Made by a program: the position numbers and the translations under genes
The notes under the pieces: model-generated
Told to the model about the DNA's origin: nothing
What the model saw: the letters and a program-made list of their open reading frames with translations, nothing else
Database searches by the model: none
In this document: positions 1-11,759 of the stretch, piece by piece
How the letters are laid out: every line of letters begins with the position of its first letter
Position numbering within the stretch: position 1 is the stretch's first letter
Origin: Glandiceps talaboti
Taxonomy: Eukaryota; Hemichordata; Enteropneusta; Spengelidae
DNA: 62,000 nt
Assembly (NCBI RefSeq): GCF_964340395.1
Contig: NC_135551.1
Coordinates: 19,021,003-19,083,002 of the forward strand
Direction of reading: 5' to 3'

Positions 1-194
1 GAGTTTACCTGCCACAACTGTGCTAAAACTACCTACATGTGATGAGTTTGTTTGTTTTAAATCAAAAAAGTCTACCTCACTAATCACTATAGAGACACAT
101 TGTTAATCAGATAAATCTCACTACACACTCACATATAGCTTGTTGTGAAACACAGAGCATGCATTGAGTTCACAGTTTTCACTGAAGTTGTCAT

Positions 195-198
<4 letters not shown>

Positions 199-231
<33 letters not shown>

Positions 232-387
232 TGTCTGTCTGTGTGTGTGTGTATGGAGGGGGTGTCTGTCTATCTGTCTGTGTCTGTGGGTGTCTGTGTG
301 GGTGGGTGTCTGTGTCTGTGGGGTGTGTGTCTGTGTGGGTGGGTGGGTGTCTGTTTGTTTGTGTGTGTCTGTGGGGTGTCTGTGTCT

Positions 388-432
<45 letters not shown>
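199..432. repeat. (GT)n microsatellite, interrupted
   Basis: Two purer (GT)n blocks flank a degenerate core of GTCTGT, GGGTGT and TGTTTGT variants. The block lies in the UBXN11-like intron or downstream part. Open frames across it are repeat artefacts. Confidence 0.95.
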
Positions 433-435
<3 letters not shown>

Positions 436-508
436 GTAATATGTGTTAACAATTAAACATCAGAGAGTGAAAGCTCACACTGTGATACATGTAAATAGAA
501 AAACTCAC

Positions 509-547
509 CAAAATTAGATAATTTCTGCACAGCTTGAGACAGGCAAA
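509..547 (-). CDS. UBXN11: UBXN11-like exon 6 (probable)
   Basis: 39 bp between a CTGCCTAG acceptor and a TTTTG|GTGAGT donor, phase 1 in and out. It encodes CLSQAVQKLSNF, plausibly aligned to the segment before LSDYG in vertebrate UBXN11. The phase fits, but the sequence is short and conservation is weak. Confidence 0.45.
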
Positions 548-3500
548 CTAGGCAGGTTGATAGAATTCAGTTGTAGCACTTTGTGAAAGAGTTACTGGCA
601 GGACATATAGTGCTATATTTTATTTTTAAGTTCTTTAATGTAGTTTTTTTTACCAACAACGATATCAAATATTCCTATTGGGTTTCATCTACACTGAATG
701 TAATATTATGAAACAAAAATAGACATCAGAGCTTTGAAATGCCACTGTTTTGCCTCTCAGAACACATTCACAATTTTTTTAATCTAGTTATACATTCATT
801 TATGAATTTTTGTTTTTTAATTTATTCATTTCGTTATCTCTTTATATATATAAACCTTACCTTTGTATCTAGATAGCAGAAGACATTTCTCTTCAAGAAT
901 TTTTATTTTTTTATCCTGCAAATAAAATCAATTTCTTTTTAATAACACACATGATAATTATGAAAAATATTAAAGCATTCATTTATACATAGACACATGG
1001 TTCGACAGAAAAGAAATTCTTAGGAACTCAGAATTTGTGTCAAAGATAAATTTCTACATTTTTCTGGATAAGAAAAGAATAACTGGATGAATTATTGAAG
1101 CTAACCTTGACTGAAAATGTGAAATAAGTCAATAAATCCAGACATCTATAAAACATGTTGTAATAACTCTAGCCAGACCACACATTTTTTTTTGCATCTA
1201 CCAGCAAAATTCTACTTCGAAAATCACACTTTTGCTCCATATGCAAACAAAATGTGGTTAAATTTAGCAACTTAATACCACTAACAATCACTGCTGTTTC
1301 TAAAACCCTGTGAGTATGTTGGTTTTTTACCTCATGTATTCCTAGCTTCAAGCTCAAAGAGGAGTTTTGTGTTCATATGTAGGATGACAAGAGATGTGTA
1401 AATTGATGCACACTCACCAGAATGAGTAAAGTACACACTCATCAGAATGAGTAACGTGTACACTCACCAGAATGAGTAACATGCAAACTCCCCAGAATGA
1501 GTAAAGTACACACTAACCAGAATGAGTAACATGCACACTCATCAGAATGAGTAAAGTACACACTCACCAGAATGACTAAAGTGCACACTCACCAGAATGA
1601 GTAAAGTGCACACTCACCAGAATGAGTAAAGTGCACACTCACCAGAATGAGTAAAGTGCACACTCACCAGAATGAGTAACGTGCACACTCACCAGAATGA
1701 GTAAAGTGCACACTCACCAGAATGAGTAATATGTGCACACTCCCCAGAATGAGTAAAGTGCAAACTAACCAGAATGAGTAACGTGCAAACTCACCAGAAT
1801 GAGTAAAGTACACACTAACCAGAATGAGTAAAGTACACACTCACCAGAATGAGTAACATGCACACTCACCAGAATGAGTAACATGCACACTCACCAGAAT
1901 GAGTAACATGCAAACTCACCAGAATGAGTAACATGCACACTCACCAGAATGAGTAACATGCACACTCACCAGAATGAGTAACATGCAAACTCACCAGAAT
2001 GAGTAACATGCACACTCACCAGAATGAGTAACATGCACACTCACCAGAATGAGTAAAGTGCACACTCACCAGAATGACTGAGTAACATGCACACTCACCA
2101 GAATGAGTAACATGCAAACTCACCAGAATGAGTAACATGCACACTCACCAGAATGAGTAACATGCACACTCACCAGAATGAGTAACATGCACACTCACCA
2201 GAATGAGTAACATGCACACTCACCAGAATGAGTAACGTGCACACTCACCAGAATGAGTAACATGCACACTCACCAGAATGAGTAACATGCACACTCACTC
2301 TGCACAAAGTGTTCAGTATCCATTAAAAACTCAAGCAGTATTGAGTTTACTGGATTCTAGAGATATCTAGTAGAATCCAGTAGGAATTCATGGCTATCCA
2401 GCACTAAACTTACTTTTTCAATAATTTCTTTACTATAAAATGTAACTCTTTTCTCCAATAATGCTATCTTGTTCATCATACTGGTCATTAATTCATAATC
2501 ATTTGGAGCTGAAATGGAAAAAAAAAATGTGAAATTATGAAAATCATGGAATTTTAGTGTAGTGAAAAATACTTGTCTTGCAGATTACAGAAAAAGGTAG
2601 TCTAGAACAAAAGAATAACCACAGTTTATCGTTACGGCTCCACTGATAAGATAACAATAGAGTGAGAATAGAGGATTCAAACAATGAGATTTTAAACAAT
2701 CACTGCATATAGGCCACTATAAATGATGCAAAATATTACAAATAAATATTTAAAAAAATTCAAAATCTTTAATTTTGCTGAACACTGAAATTTTACTGAA
2801 CAATTTCCCCTGAGGCTGAAAGCTTCAGAAAAATAAATATAATATATAAATAAAATATAACAACATAAGGAGTAATATGTTAATTAGTGCCCAAATAAGG
2901 GAAGGCAATAAGTGTGTTATAGCCACATCATATTCTTAGGAACATATTCTTTCCATAGTCAAAACAAAGAAGTCCATATGCAACAATAGATATTATGCAT
3001 TTTGTATTGTAGTTAGGGAGTTAGGGTTAGGTGAAGTTTACAAGGAGGGTCTGGGTAAGACCCCCTAAGGCCAAGTAAAAATACATGTAGATTGTCTGCA
3101 TAATATGGTGAATGTTTCTCATAACATATCGTTTAAACGTCAGTAATGTTGTTTTTGAACTCCACTTTGTGAGTGTGTAATTTCATCTAAATTTATGACT
3201 TTTATACCATTTTCATGAATTTTCCCCCCAAACTGTGTTTTGCCAGAGTTTGAGAACTCAGGGGTGGGGGTGGGGGTGGGGGTGATTAAAATGTCCATAA
3301 ATTTCCATACCTGAAACCATAATTTGCTGGACAACCGTGGAAAAATGACTGGTGACTCAGATAGATTTTACCTGGCCTTATTTAAACAAAATCACTACAT
3401 GAACATGTGAAGTGTTTGCAGTTAAATTTTAAGCTGAGTACAAAATGTTTTAGTTGGCCTAAACATGCTAAATGTGATTTTGCATCATCAACTATGGTGT

Positions 3501-5119
3501 AGACTGAGTGACCCTGAGATGAATTACTTACGAGTGGCTGACATGGCTGATGGACTGGTAAGTTTTGGTAACTGGAGACCTGGAAGCATACCAGTATCTC
3601 TCTTTCTGCTGGTACTGTCACCAAAATAACTATAGTTACTCTGCCTAGATGACGTAGACCCAGGGGTGGTGATTTCACTCAGTAATCTGTCTTCATCGTC
3701 TGTAAAATTGATTGAAAACAAAATCTGTGTATTTAAACCGAAGAGGAAAAAATCTCATGAAAAATAGATTTACATTGCATGTAGTATGTGCAATGCCACG
3801 CACTCCAAATTTATGTAACGTGGCATCATATTGTCAATATCTAGGAAGCCTTGTAATGATGGAGTTTATACCTCAACATATGTCATACATATTCACCTAT
3901 ACATGAGTGCAAGCAACAGAAACAGGCCCAAAGGTATACATTTTTTTTTGATATTGTATACTGATGAACTCGAATCTGACTTTACTTTTTGCAAACCAAA
4001 GTAAACAGAAAGAGAAAAGGCAAATAATGCAAAATTACATTTAAAAACACTAATTACTGCAAAAAAAAAAAAAAAAAAAAAAAATGGAATCGAAGTCTTT
4101 CCTAATACAAGTATCCACATACATAACAGTCTCCTAGCTACAAAGTCTTCTAAGCTGCCATCATACCTTACCTGAATACTGTGGAAACCTGAATGGAACT
4201 GGCCTTTGTCTGCATAGAGAGAACAAATAAATAAATCAACTCTGTGTTTCTGTGAAAAAAATGACAATGGCTAAGGATACAGTGAACTGGTTATTCTAAA
4301 CAGGAATTGCTGTGTTGGTAGTTGTTACGAATGAACGTGATTCAATTTGATTAAAGACAGGAATGCAGAAGAGTGGACCAACTCAACAAGAATGTATGCA
4401 TTTTTATTCATGTTAGGGGGTTAGATCTAATGTCAGGTATGGGATAGGAATAGTGTTAGACTCCCTAGCATAAACCAGATTTGTATCAGCTGCCACGAGT
4501 GAATGCTGTATGCATGTCCAGAATAAAATTAAATTTTTTCTATTGTATTTTCTCAGTGTTTTTGCTAGGGATATTTAGGGAACCCTGGTAATAGAAATAG
4601 GGTATGTCAGGTCAAACTAGCCAAGTTTCCAGTACTTTTAATAATTATAACGTTATTTGTTTTTTTTTGGTGAGCTTTTAATAGTTTCACGGGCACTCAA
4701 AAGTCATATGATACATTATTGCAAAATGTACTTATTTTTAATGCAATTCCCAGAATGATAATTAAAAAGCACAGAAAAAAATAACTTCAAAAAAGCATAG
4801 TTTCCCATACAGTGACCAAATTTTGTTTAGGAACCCCGGTAAATTTACTGGGGAACTCACATAGATTTTAACGATGTGCCTCTCCCGTACATGTAGTAAA
4901 ACACTGATTTCAGCAGTTCTGCACTGAGCCACGACTTGCAACAGTAGTCAGTACACATTAACTAAATAAACTATGACAGTTTGGGTTTCAATCTGAACAA
5001 GCTACCACGTTCGACTGCTAGATTCAACGACAAAACACCGCGACAACTTACCCTGGCTGATTGTTGCCTGGTAAAGCAGTTTTCTTCGATTTCTTGAGGC
5101 TTGATATCGGACTGCTCAT
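509..5119 (-). CDS. UBXN11: UBXN11/Socius-like gene, 5' part (3' end outside window)
   Basis: Spliced minus-strand gene. Six exons join in phase: 5052-5119, 4172-4209, 3532-3699, 2414-2508, 861-915 and probably 509-547. The protein starts MSSPISSLKKSKK, followed by an acidic DDEDRLLSE stretch, a Ser/Thr-rich linker and a coiled coil ending KDKKIKILEEK. This follows the N-terminus of vertebrate UBXN11 as I recall it: MSSPLASLSK, then an acidic GDEDE patch, then ELMAFM and a helix with SKDQKIAALE. UBXN11 is a UBX-domain protein (Socius) linked to Rnd GTPases and the actin cytoskeleton; UBX proteins are generally p97/VCP adaptors. The SEP/UBX part would lie beyond the left edge. A longer frame from an ATG at 5213 also covers exon 1, but it does not splice in phase into exon 3, so the ATG at 5119 was chosen. 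Confidence 0.75.
861..915 (-). CDS. UBXN11: UBXN11-like exon 5, coiled coil
   Basis: 55 bp with a TTATTTGCAG acceptor and a G|GTAAGG donor, phase 0 in and phase 1 out. It encodes DKKIKILEEKCLLLSRYK, continuing the helix of exon 4 (vertebrate counterpart KDQKIAALEDLV). Confidence 0.7.
1405..2299 (-). repeat. 25-bp minisatellite, about 36 copies, in UBXN11 intron
   Basis: Head-to-tail copies of a 25-bp unit. On the plus strand each carries CACTCACCAGAATGAGTAA followed by a variable ACATG or AGTGC. Period checked at 1921/1946. Copies differ by a few substitutions, and one (around 2074-2080) carries a small insertion. In the gene-sense (minus) direction each unit reads TTCTGGTGAGTGTG, which contains a close match to a 5' splice site. 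The array fills most of intron 916-2413. Confidence 0.95.
2414..2508 (-). CDS. UBXN11: UBXN11-like exon 4, coiled coil
   Basis: 95 bp with a CCATTTCAG acceptor and a GTAAGT donor, phase 1 in and phase 0 out. It encodes PPNDYELMTSMMNKIALLEK followed by a helix ending KEIIEK. The ELM-x-x-M pattern followed by a Leu/Lys heptad helix matches the vertebrate coiled-coil start. The following intron carries the 25-bp minisatellite. Confidence 0.72.
3264..3282. repeat. (GGGGGT)n tract
   Basis: Short G-rich hexamer repeat in a UBXN11 intron, with runs of five G separated by T. It could form a G-quadruplex on the plus strand; no more can be said. Confidence 0.8.
3532..3699 (-). CDS. UBXN11: UBXN11-like exon 3, acidic patch and Ser/Thr linker
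   Basis: 168 bp, phase 1 in and out, with a TTTTACAG acceptor and a C|GTAAGT donor. It begins DDEDRLLSE, matching the acidic patch after the N-terminus in vertebrate UBXN11, then runs through a Ser/Thr/Arg-rich linker expected to be disordered. Confidence 0.7.
4172..4209 (-). CDS. UBXN11: UBXN11-like exon 2
   Basis: 38-bp exon between a TATGCAG acceptor and a CAG|GTAAGG donor, phase 2 in and phase 1 out. It encodes GQRPVPFRFPQYS. A poly-A run on the plus strand (4061-4083) lies in the following intron. Confidence 0.65.
5052..5119 (-). CDS. UBXN11: UBXN11-like exon 1 (start codon)
   Basis: 68 bp from ATG (5117-5119) to a strong GTAAGT donor at 5046-5051, ending in phase 2. It encodes a basic Ser/Lys-rich start (MSSPISSLKKSKKTALPG). 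Only this frame continues through the next two exons without a stop. Confidence 0.72.
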
Positions 5120-6023
5120 CTTGGTACTTGAGAGTATCAATGAACGAATCACAGTGCGCCGCTGTCAAAGAATTTTTTCCACAGATTGTAGATGCACGCA
5201 CGTTGATGGTCAAGTCTTTTAGCAGGATTTCCCTGCAGACGATGACAATAGAAGGTACACTCCTACAGATGAACTCGGCACGTGTTTGGAAACAGTGCGA
5301 TTATTTATCTCCCTTTTTTCAAATATAACATAAATCATTCATGTCACGATTAACTATGCAATGTTACGTTATGTATGAAGCGCACTTGATTGAATCCGAT
5401 TCCAGAACTTTGTTAGCTTCGGATCCTCATCTACTAGAATTGACACACATGGCTCTGGAAATTCGACAGTCTATATTTTCGATCACTCATTAGCTGCTGT
5501 GTTTGCCACCCGTACCCTCTCTTGGACACATATAGACGCATATATGGAACAATTTCTTGTTATGTTAGGTTTGTTGGTATGTTGCTAGTCGCCATTTTTC
5601 ATCCGTGTGTTTCGAAATGTTTCCTCTGTAAAGCGCCCTCACCAGTATAGTTGACAAAAGTAATACTTTTCGTTTTTACCATGTCTTTTGTGTAAATTAA
5701 TAAAAATCCTTTCACCTGTAACACCTAATTGCCACAGTTGTTATTATCAGATAGTTAGTCGCAATTTTAATGTCTGTACACAGTGGGAGTATGATTAGTA
5801 ACAAAATCTCAGTGAGGCTCGCAAACCAGATAGAACGTACTGTCATGTCTTCCGCTATACTGTGCAACAACGACGATACAAAATCTTGTTTGTACAGTGG
5901 AGACAACATGCCAGTCATTTGAGACAGAGCTAGCTGGGCGCGGCGTCACGGCCTACAATGGCCACTCGATATTAAAACCTATATATGATCACAATATATA
6001 GGATTGGCGCGCGATACCCATCA

Positions 6024-6250
<227 letters not shown>

Positions 6251-6439
6251 AATATCTTATACCGGGGAAAATCAACAAATGTAAGGTGTGTGAATCAATG
6301 AATTTTGCTAGCGAGCTCCAACTCAACAGAAAATAACCAGAAAACCACATAGTGTGTCACGTCATCATTCTAAAGTGGTTTCGTCATCTATCAGTGAAAG
6401 GGTGGGTGGTTCTATTTATTTTTTTTAAGTTTCTCATCC

Positions 6440-6535
6440 GGCCTGACAAAATAAATTGTGTGGTTAACGTTCCAATTACGCTCAATTTTAGAATAGGTGG
6501 GGTTGGTAGATTTTGACCACCCCCCCGACATCTGT
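6440..6535 (+). mobile_element. AGGCC-type transposon, end fragment
   Basis: Contains AATTGTGTGGTTAACGTTCC, then AATTTTAGAATAGGTGGGG and a GGTAGATTTT tail. This is the reverse complement of the right end of the full-length copy at 15303-15697. Confidence 0.6.
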
Positions 6536-7559
6536 TGACAAGAAATATTCTTCTTGTGCTCAAAGCACAATACAGCACACTGCATAGTCAATTTTACTTC
6601 TTACATTTACAGTAATTTTAAGTGTATCTGGTAATTGCTGTCCCAAATCCATTGTTTCACATGTATAAAGCTCTTTAGATAGGAACCCTATGAGAAGTAT
6701 GATTGTCTGTTTATGGACATGCAAATTATTTATGGTTTAGTAACCAAAAGTTCTAGGATATCTCTTAGATTGAGAGAACTATTACCATTATAGATTAATT
6801 CAGCTAATTATAAAGTACAATATTAGAAATGGAGTTAATATAATTGTAAACATAGGGGTTTCAGTAAGTTTTAAAGTACTAGGGAGAACTAGACTGGAAA
6901 CAGTATGTGGAGAAGTGCACTACGCACATGTGCGCCTGCTATACAAGCTTGGAGGGAGGGGAGGTTGGAAGGGGGTGTAACCCTCCCATGGTAAGAGCTT
7001 TTTGAAAAATGAACACCATTTGGAGGCCATTTAGAGCACCATTCAGAAGTAAAACACAACTTAGTTATATCATAAAAGTATCACTAAGTTTAGGTTTTAA
7101 AAGTTGAAATCATTTCAAGTCATATTGACACAAATGATATTAAAAAAGATCAAGTAGAAAGTGAGAAAATTTGGGGAAAACATGCACAGTGGAGGCCAGT
7201 TACCATTTAGAGATACAAATTCATTAAATTATTTGAAAGTGTGTCTCTATTGACTATGTTTGTGTGCAATTCAACATGTTCAGGTCAATGGAGGCACAGA
7301 TTTTAGAGTCAGTCCATCCAGTAAATTTCAAGGTATATAATTTCTTATGTGTTTATGGTTTATTGTATGCACATACATTTGTTGTATGGAAATTTAAGTA
7401 CAGCAGGGTGGTTCATGATTTCGTTCAGTTGTTGAAAATAAGGTGACCCCCCCTTTATTCCCTTTGTAAAAATGATGAGCCCCTCCTTTGAGTCCCAAAT
7501 TAAGGTGACCCCCCCCTGATTTACCGGGGCCCCCCGGCCGTAAAAACTGATCGCTCCCT

Positions 7560-7779
7560 TATTGGTTTCTTCTCATCAGATGTACAGCCATTACAGATTG
7601 GAAGAACAGTTCTATATTGTCTTTTTAAGTTGACGTCAGTTTCTACATCTACTATATATTTTGCGAGACTATTTTTTTCTCGAATACGTATAAAAAAAGT
7701 TTAGGGTCGGCAGTGAAAAAATAGGTGGGGTCGGGTAATCGGACCCAAACAATTGTTTTTGTGAGGCCTTACAATCAAA
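7560..7779 (+). mobile_element. AGGCC-type transposon, 5'-truncated copy
   Basis: Starts at TTGGTTTCTTCTCATCAG and runs through ACAGATTGGAAGAACAG, TTTTTAAGTTGACGTCAG, TAGGGTCGGCAGTG and ends GAGGCCTTA. It is colinear with 50500-50945 and inverse to 15303-15697. It serves as the empty-site reference for the nested insertion at 50553-50695. The start point is shared with the 50.5-kb copy. Confidence 0.75.
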
Positions 7780-7859
7780 TCTCACAGCTGGACTGAATCG
7801 ATTACAGCAATATATATGTCTCATACCTCATCACCCAAAGTACACACTCATAGAGCACA

Positions 7860-8209
7860 CACATATGGATATACAGATCTCGACCCATACATATGGGTAC
7901 ACAAACACATACAGGTACTTGCGGGTTCAGACACATATGGGTACAGACCCATATGAGCACAGGCACATACGGGTACACAGATACACAACATACACATACA
8001 CATACACATATACATACACGTACACATACACATACACATACACATACACATACATATACACATACAGACACATGGGTACACAGACACATGCAGGTACTTG
8101 CGGGTTCAGACAAATATGGGTACAAACCCATATGAGCACAGGCACATACGGGTACACACATACACATACACATAAACATACACATACATATACATACACA
8201 CATACACAC

Positions 8210-8240
<31 letters not shown>

Positions 8241-8425
8241 TACAGACACATGGGTACACATACACATACAGACACATGGGTACACAGACACATTCAGCGA
8301 CATACGGTACACAGACACATGCTGATACATACATACATACATACATACATACATACATACATACATACATACATGTACATACATACATACATACATACAT
8401 ACATACATACATACATACAGTATGC
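7860..8425. repeat. (CATA)/(ACAT) compound satellite with 210-bp duplication
   Basis: Blocks of ACATAC and CATACACA repeats alternate with a duplicated non-simple segment (ACTTGCGGGTTCAGACA at about 7917 and 8096), ending in a clean (ATAC)n block at 8323-8418. Open frames in several phases are artefacts. Confidence 0.9.
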
Positions 8426-8892
8426 TAACATACACAGGTACACAGATATGCGCGTAAAGCTTGGATTTATGCTTTATAGTCTGAGGAAATATGCAAACAT
8501 TTATTTTAAACCTGGGATGTGTTCGTAAATTCACACTCGTTGGGCATGTGTATTATATAGTCAGGTGAAAAATTGTCAATTAACATAAAGTCCAGACTTC
8601 GGTGCTTCCAAGTGCAATTGTATTGGCTTGGTACATGATGTGGAGAGCTTCTTGATATAGTAACACCCATAAATCTCTGTGCTATTGAAGACTGCAATAC
8701 TTTCAAATAAAAATTCAGTATTTACAAGTGGCAACACTATTTCTTTTATGAGGGGAAGAAACAAACACTTCTGAATTATAACAGCTCATCGTTCTTCACC
8801 CCAGATATATCTTTATCTTTTCTCTAACTTTAGTCCTCGATGTCTTATTCTTACACCCCTTCCCGTTTCAGTAACATATGTCAGGTATGACA

Positions 8893-11505
8893 TCACTGGG
8901 TGAAAACTTTGACGTGTCCTGAAATGTACTCGGATACAATGATTAGTGGAAACGGGTCGTCATCAGTGACACAAATACCAACTGGCAATATTACATCCCT
9001 AGTATAAAAATGGCCGAGGAAATTGAACTGGGGGTCATATTTTCTTATTCTGTTTACAAAAAATTCACACACATATATATATCCGCTCTTGTCCAGAGCG
9101 ATGCCTCTTGGTTGGATAATCTCTGAGTCATAACCCTCAAGTTCAGTAGTTTTGGACCCAAATGCTTGTATAAATGCACCATCACCAGTGAACACCTGAA
9201 TACAACCCTTTTCTGTGTCTGAAACGAAGACATTGCCAGCATGGTTTACTTTGACATCATAGGGGCATTCAAAGTTACCATCCCCTTTTCCCTTATGCCC
9301 GAACGATTTGATGTGTTTGCCATATTGGGTGAACACTTTTATACAGATGGCATCTTCATCATCAACAACGTACACATTATCATTGACAGGTCCAATACTA
9401 ATACCCACAGGGGAATTCAGGACACCCTTCCCAAAGCATCTGATTAGTTTACCCATCTCATCACATACGAACACTTGTTTACTATTTCCATCAGTGGTAA
9501 AAATATTCCCATCTTGGGATACTGTCGAGAATATTGGCCTCCAAAGATTGTCTCCGCTGTTACACTGGATTACTCTCAAAGCATCACCATTCATAGTGAA
9601 AAGCTGTAATCTTCTATTATAAATATCGTTCACTAAAAGTTTACCTTCTTTTGTTAGTGTTACACCTCCCAGCATGTCTAGCTCCCCCAGCCCTTTACCC
9701 CGTTGACCAATCTGACATCCTAACCCTTGCTTGGGAATGACCTTCACTGTGGTAGATGAACCGTGGACTGGTTTCTGATGTACTGAAACTGATAGCCTGT
9801 ATTCTCCCCCAATCTTCATAGGAGCTGATGTCAACGAAAAATTTCCGTCTATATTGACTGTCACCTTCATCGCCACCACTTCGTTTGCAGGAGTCACAAG
9901 GTCAGCTTTCACATCACCTAAGTTACTGGTGTATGTTGGCTGCATTCCATGCTGTTTATCAGTAACCAATGTCGCCTTGATCACTGCCCCAATACGAACA
10001 TAATTTGGAACTTGCTGCAGTGAATATCGTGTTACTGTTGGTCTTGGTGATGTCAACCTCTCGTCTGATGATACGGCTGGTATCGGTATCGGACGTTCTG
10101 TTTCACCAGGTTTAATATGTTCCAAAGGCAAGGTATCTGTTGCATCCCGTTTTTTGCTTAATTGAAGTGTTGGTGTCATGTCTGGTTGTGCAGGTGATGT
10201 CAATTTGGGTCGACTTCCTCGATTGGGTTTCCTTGCTATTGGAGGGGGTCTTTTTGACACTGTGTCTGGTATTCTAGATCTGCTTACAACTGGAGGTCCC
10301 GTTGCCAACTCCTTCTCTATTGGCATATGATGGGATAATATTGATTTACCTCTTTGAGATGTACTTTCAGTTGGTATTGCTATTGCATACATCGTGTCCT
10401 CTCTAACACTCACATCAATTACACCAAGACTTTTAGAATTGCAGAAGTCACTGGATTGTTTGAACTTTATCGAGGTGTTGTCAGTTAGTCCCTGTTTTGT
10501 TGTGATCTTCATTAACTCAGACATTTGATACAGCATGCCCTGTCGAGAAGACATGAGGTGTCCCGGATTCCCATAATGCATAATATGCTCTGCAAGTTCT
10601 CTGGCTTTTGAGACATCGTCTTGTACAATTTCAATTTCCTTGAGTTTGGCTTTTAGCTTTATTCTTTTATCGTCAAATTCATGGCTCAGTTGCGTCAATA
10701 TAAGCCTTTTACTTTCTTCAATCATTTGGACGATATCTCTGACCGTGTTCTGAGCGTATTCTTTTACTTTCTGTCCTTCATCATGAAAGTTACAGTCCAA
10801 AACACCTAACATCTCTTCCAGCAGTTGTTTGTTTTCAAGGGCGTCTTTTTCTTTTCTTGTTATGTTCACTACCATTGCAGACAATTCTTTCTTATACTCG
10901 GCAGCAGCATCACCTATGTATCTGTATTGATGGGTGGTGTTTGGATGTTCAATGGCTGTACACTCATGACAGATAGGCACTTCACACTTATCGCAATACA
11001 GTTTCAATTGACACGTTGTATGCTTTGAACAATACAGTGGTGGTTGTACTGACGATGGATCTTTCGACTTTACACTCTCGTACTCCTCAATGGACATGAG
11101 GTCATGTGACTTGGTTGTTGGAAGTCTCTGATGTGCACGAGAACAGGCACCACAGAGAGAAACATCACAGTCGATACAATGATTGACAGGACTTCCTTCT
11201 TCACAAGCCTCACATCTTGATGCGTCAGTGGACGCCTCGCCAAGTCTACCGAAAAGTTCGACCAAATGATTGATAAACAAGTTGTCTGATATGTTGGCAA
11301 CGCCCCCGACGGGTATATTTTGCTTGCGACGGCATATCGGGCAAAGTAACTTACCCGTTTTCTCTACTAAGGTATTCAGACAATCCGCACAAAAGCTGTG
11401 CAGACACGGGAGAAGTTTAGCATTCTTGTACCGCTCAGAACAGACAGTACAGAGAAGGAATTTCTCGTCAATTTCGTCCAAACATTTCAACGCTGACGCT
11501 GCCAT
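8893..11505 (-). CDS. TRIM-NHL protein (RING, two B-boxes, coiled coil, filamin, NHL)
   Basis: Single-exon 870-residue protein. The C3HC4 RING is complete (C18, C21, C33, H35, C38, C41, C54, C57). B-box 1 spans about 97-133 (C97, C100, C109, C112, C117, C120) and B-box 2 about 158-191. A coiled coil runs about 200-340, followed by a Pro/Ser/Thr-rich linker. A filamin-type Ig domain lies at about 530-615 (GEYRLSVSVHQKPVHGSS) and NHL repeats from about 620 to the C-terminus, with repeated R-x-x-V/I-F-x-x-x-G-x-x-I-x-x-FG signatures. This architecture is that of TRIM71/TRIM2/TRIM3-type ubiquitin ligases, whose NHL propeller binds RNA or protein. The start at 11505 was chosen because MAASALKCLDEIDE aligns with the start of the paralogue at 19458; an in-frame ATG 40 codons upstream precedes non-conserved sequence. 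No disabling change was seen. Confidence 0.93.
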   Translation of the reverse strand: MAASALKCLDEIDEKFLLCTVCSERYKNAKLLPCLHSFCADCLNTLVEKTGKLLCPICRRKQNIPVGGVANISDNLFINHLVELFGRLGEASTDASRCEACEEGSPVNHCIDCDVSLCGACSRAHQRLPTTKSHDLMSIEEYESVKSKDPSSVQPPLYCSKHTTCQLKLYCDKCEVPICHECTAIEHPNTTHQYRYIGDAAAEYKKELSAMVVNITRKEKDALENKQLLEEMLGVLDCNFHDEGQKVKEYAQNTVRDIVQMIEESKRLILTQLSHEFDDKRIKLKAKLKEIEIVQDDVSKARELAEHIMHYGNPGHLMSSRQGMLYQMSELMKITTKQGLTDNTSIKFKQSSDFCNSKSLGVIDVSVREDTMYAIAIPTESTSQRGKSILSHHMPIEKELATGPPVVSRSRIPDTVSKRPPPIARKPNRGSRPKLTSPAQPDMTPTLQLSKKRDATDTLPLEHIKPGETERPIPIPAVSSDERLTSPRPTVTRYSLQQVPNYVRIGAVIKATLVTDKQHGMQPTYTSNLGDVKADLVTPANEVVAMKVTVNIDGNFSLTSAPMKIGGEYRLSVSVHQKPVHGSSTTVKVIPKQGLGCQIGQRGKGLGELDMLGGVTLTKEGKLLVNDIYNRRLQLFTMNGDALRVIQCNSGDNLWRPIFSTVSQDGNIFTTDGNSKQVFVCDEMGKLIRCFGKGVLNSPVGISIGPVNDNVYVVDDEDAICIKVFTQYGKHIKSFGHKGKGDGNFECPYDVKVNHAGNVFVSDTEKGCIQVFTGDGAFIQAFGSKTTELEGYDSEIIQPRGIALDKSGYIYVCEFFVNRIRKYDPQFNFLGHFYTRDVILPVGICVTDDDPFPLIIVSEYISGHVKVFTQ

Positions 11506-11759
11506 GATGGTATGTGGTAAACGTATAAGGAAATGGTATGCATGTCCCATACAAAGCCCAATTGTGTCAGATTTTGACCTTTGAATGCATTGTCCCAAAC
11601 GGGCTGTGGACATAAATGCACTCATAGCCTATATCCTTCGCTTGGTTGATTTCAAGGACATCTAACGCGAGGACATAGCCGAAATCAAACCAGTGAATAG
11701 TCAGGATATTATTAAAATGTTTGTTCAATTTTTTAATAGTAACCAGATTTATAAATTGA

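Noticed and set aside
1-40. Possible 24-bp further UBXN11 exon near the left edge (donor-like GTAAAC at 3-8)
   Set aside because: The phase fits, but it is too short and not conserved; the splice signals are weak.
1405-2299. CRISPR-like array
   Set aside because: Units are contiguous 25-bp copies without unique spacers, in a eukaryotic intron.
3893-4267. 124-codon minus frame covering UBXN11 exon 2
   Set aside because: It includes a poly-Phe run from the poly-A tract and reads exon 2 in a non-matching phase.
4971-5213. 80-codon frame starting MTINVRASTICGKN over UBXN11 exon 1
   Set aside because: It does not join in phase to exons 2 and 3 (immediate stop), while the ATG at 5119 does and matches UBXN11.
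7802-8534. Several Cys/Val/Tyr or Thr/His-rich frames up to 187 codons
   Set aside because: All arise from the (CATA)/(ACAT) satellite; no conserved sequence outside the repeat.
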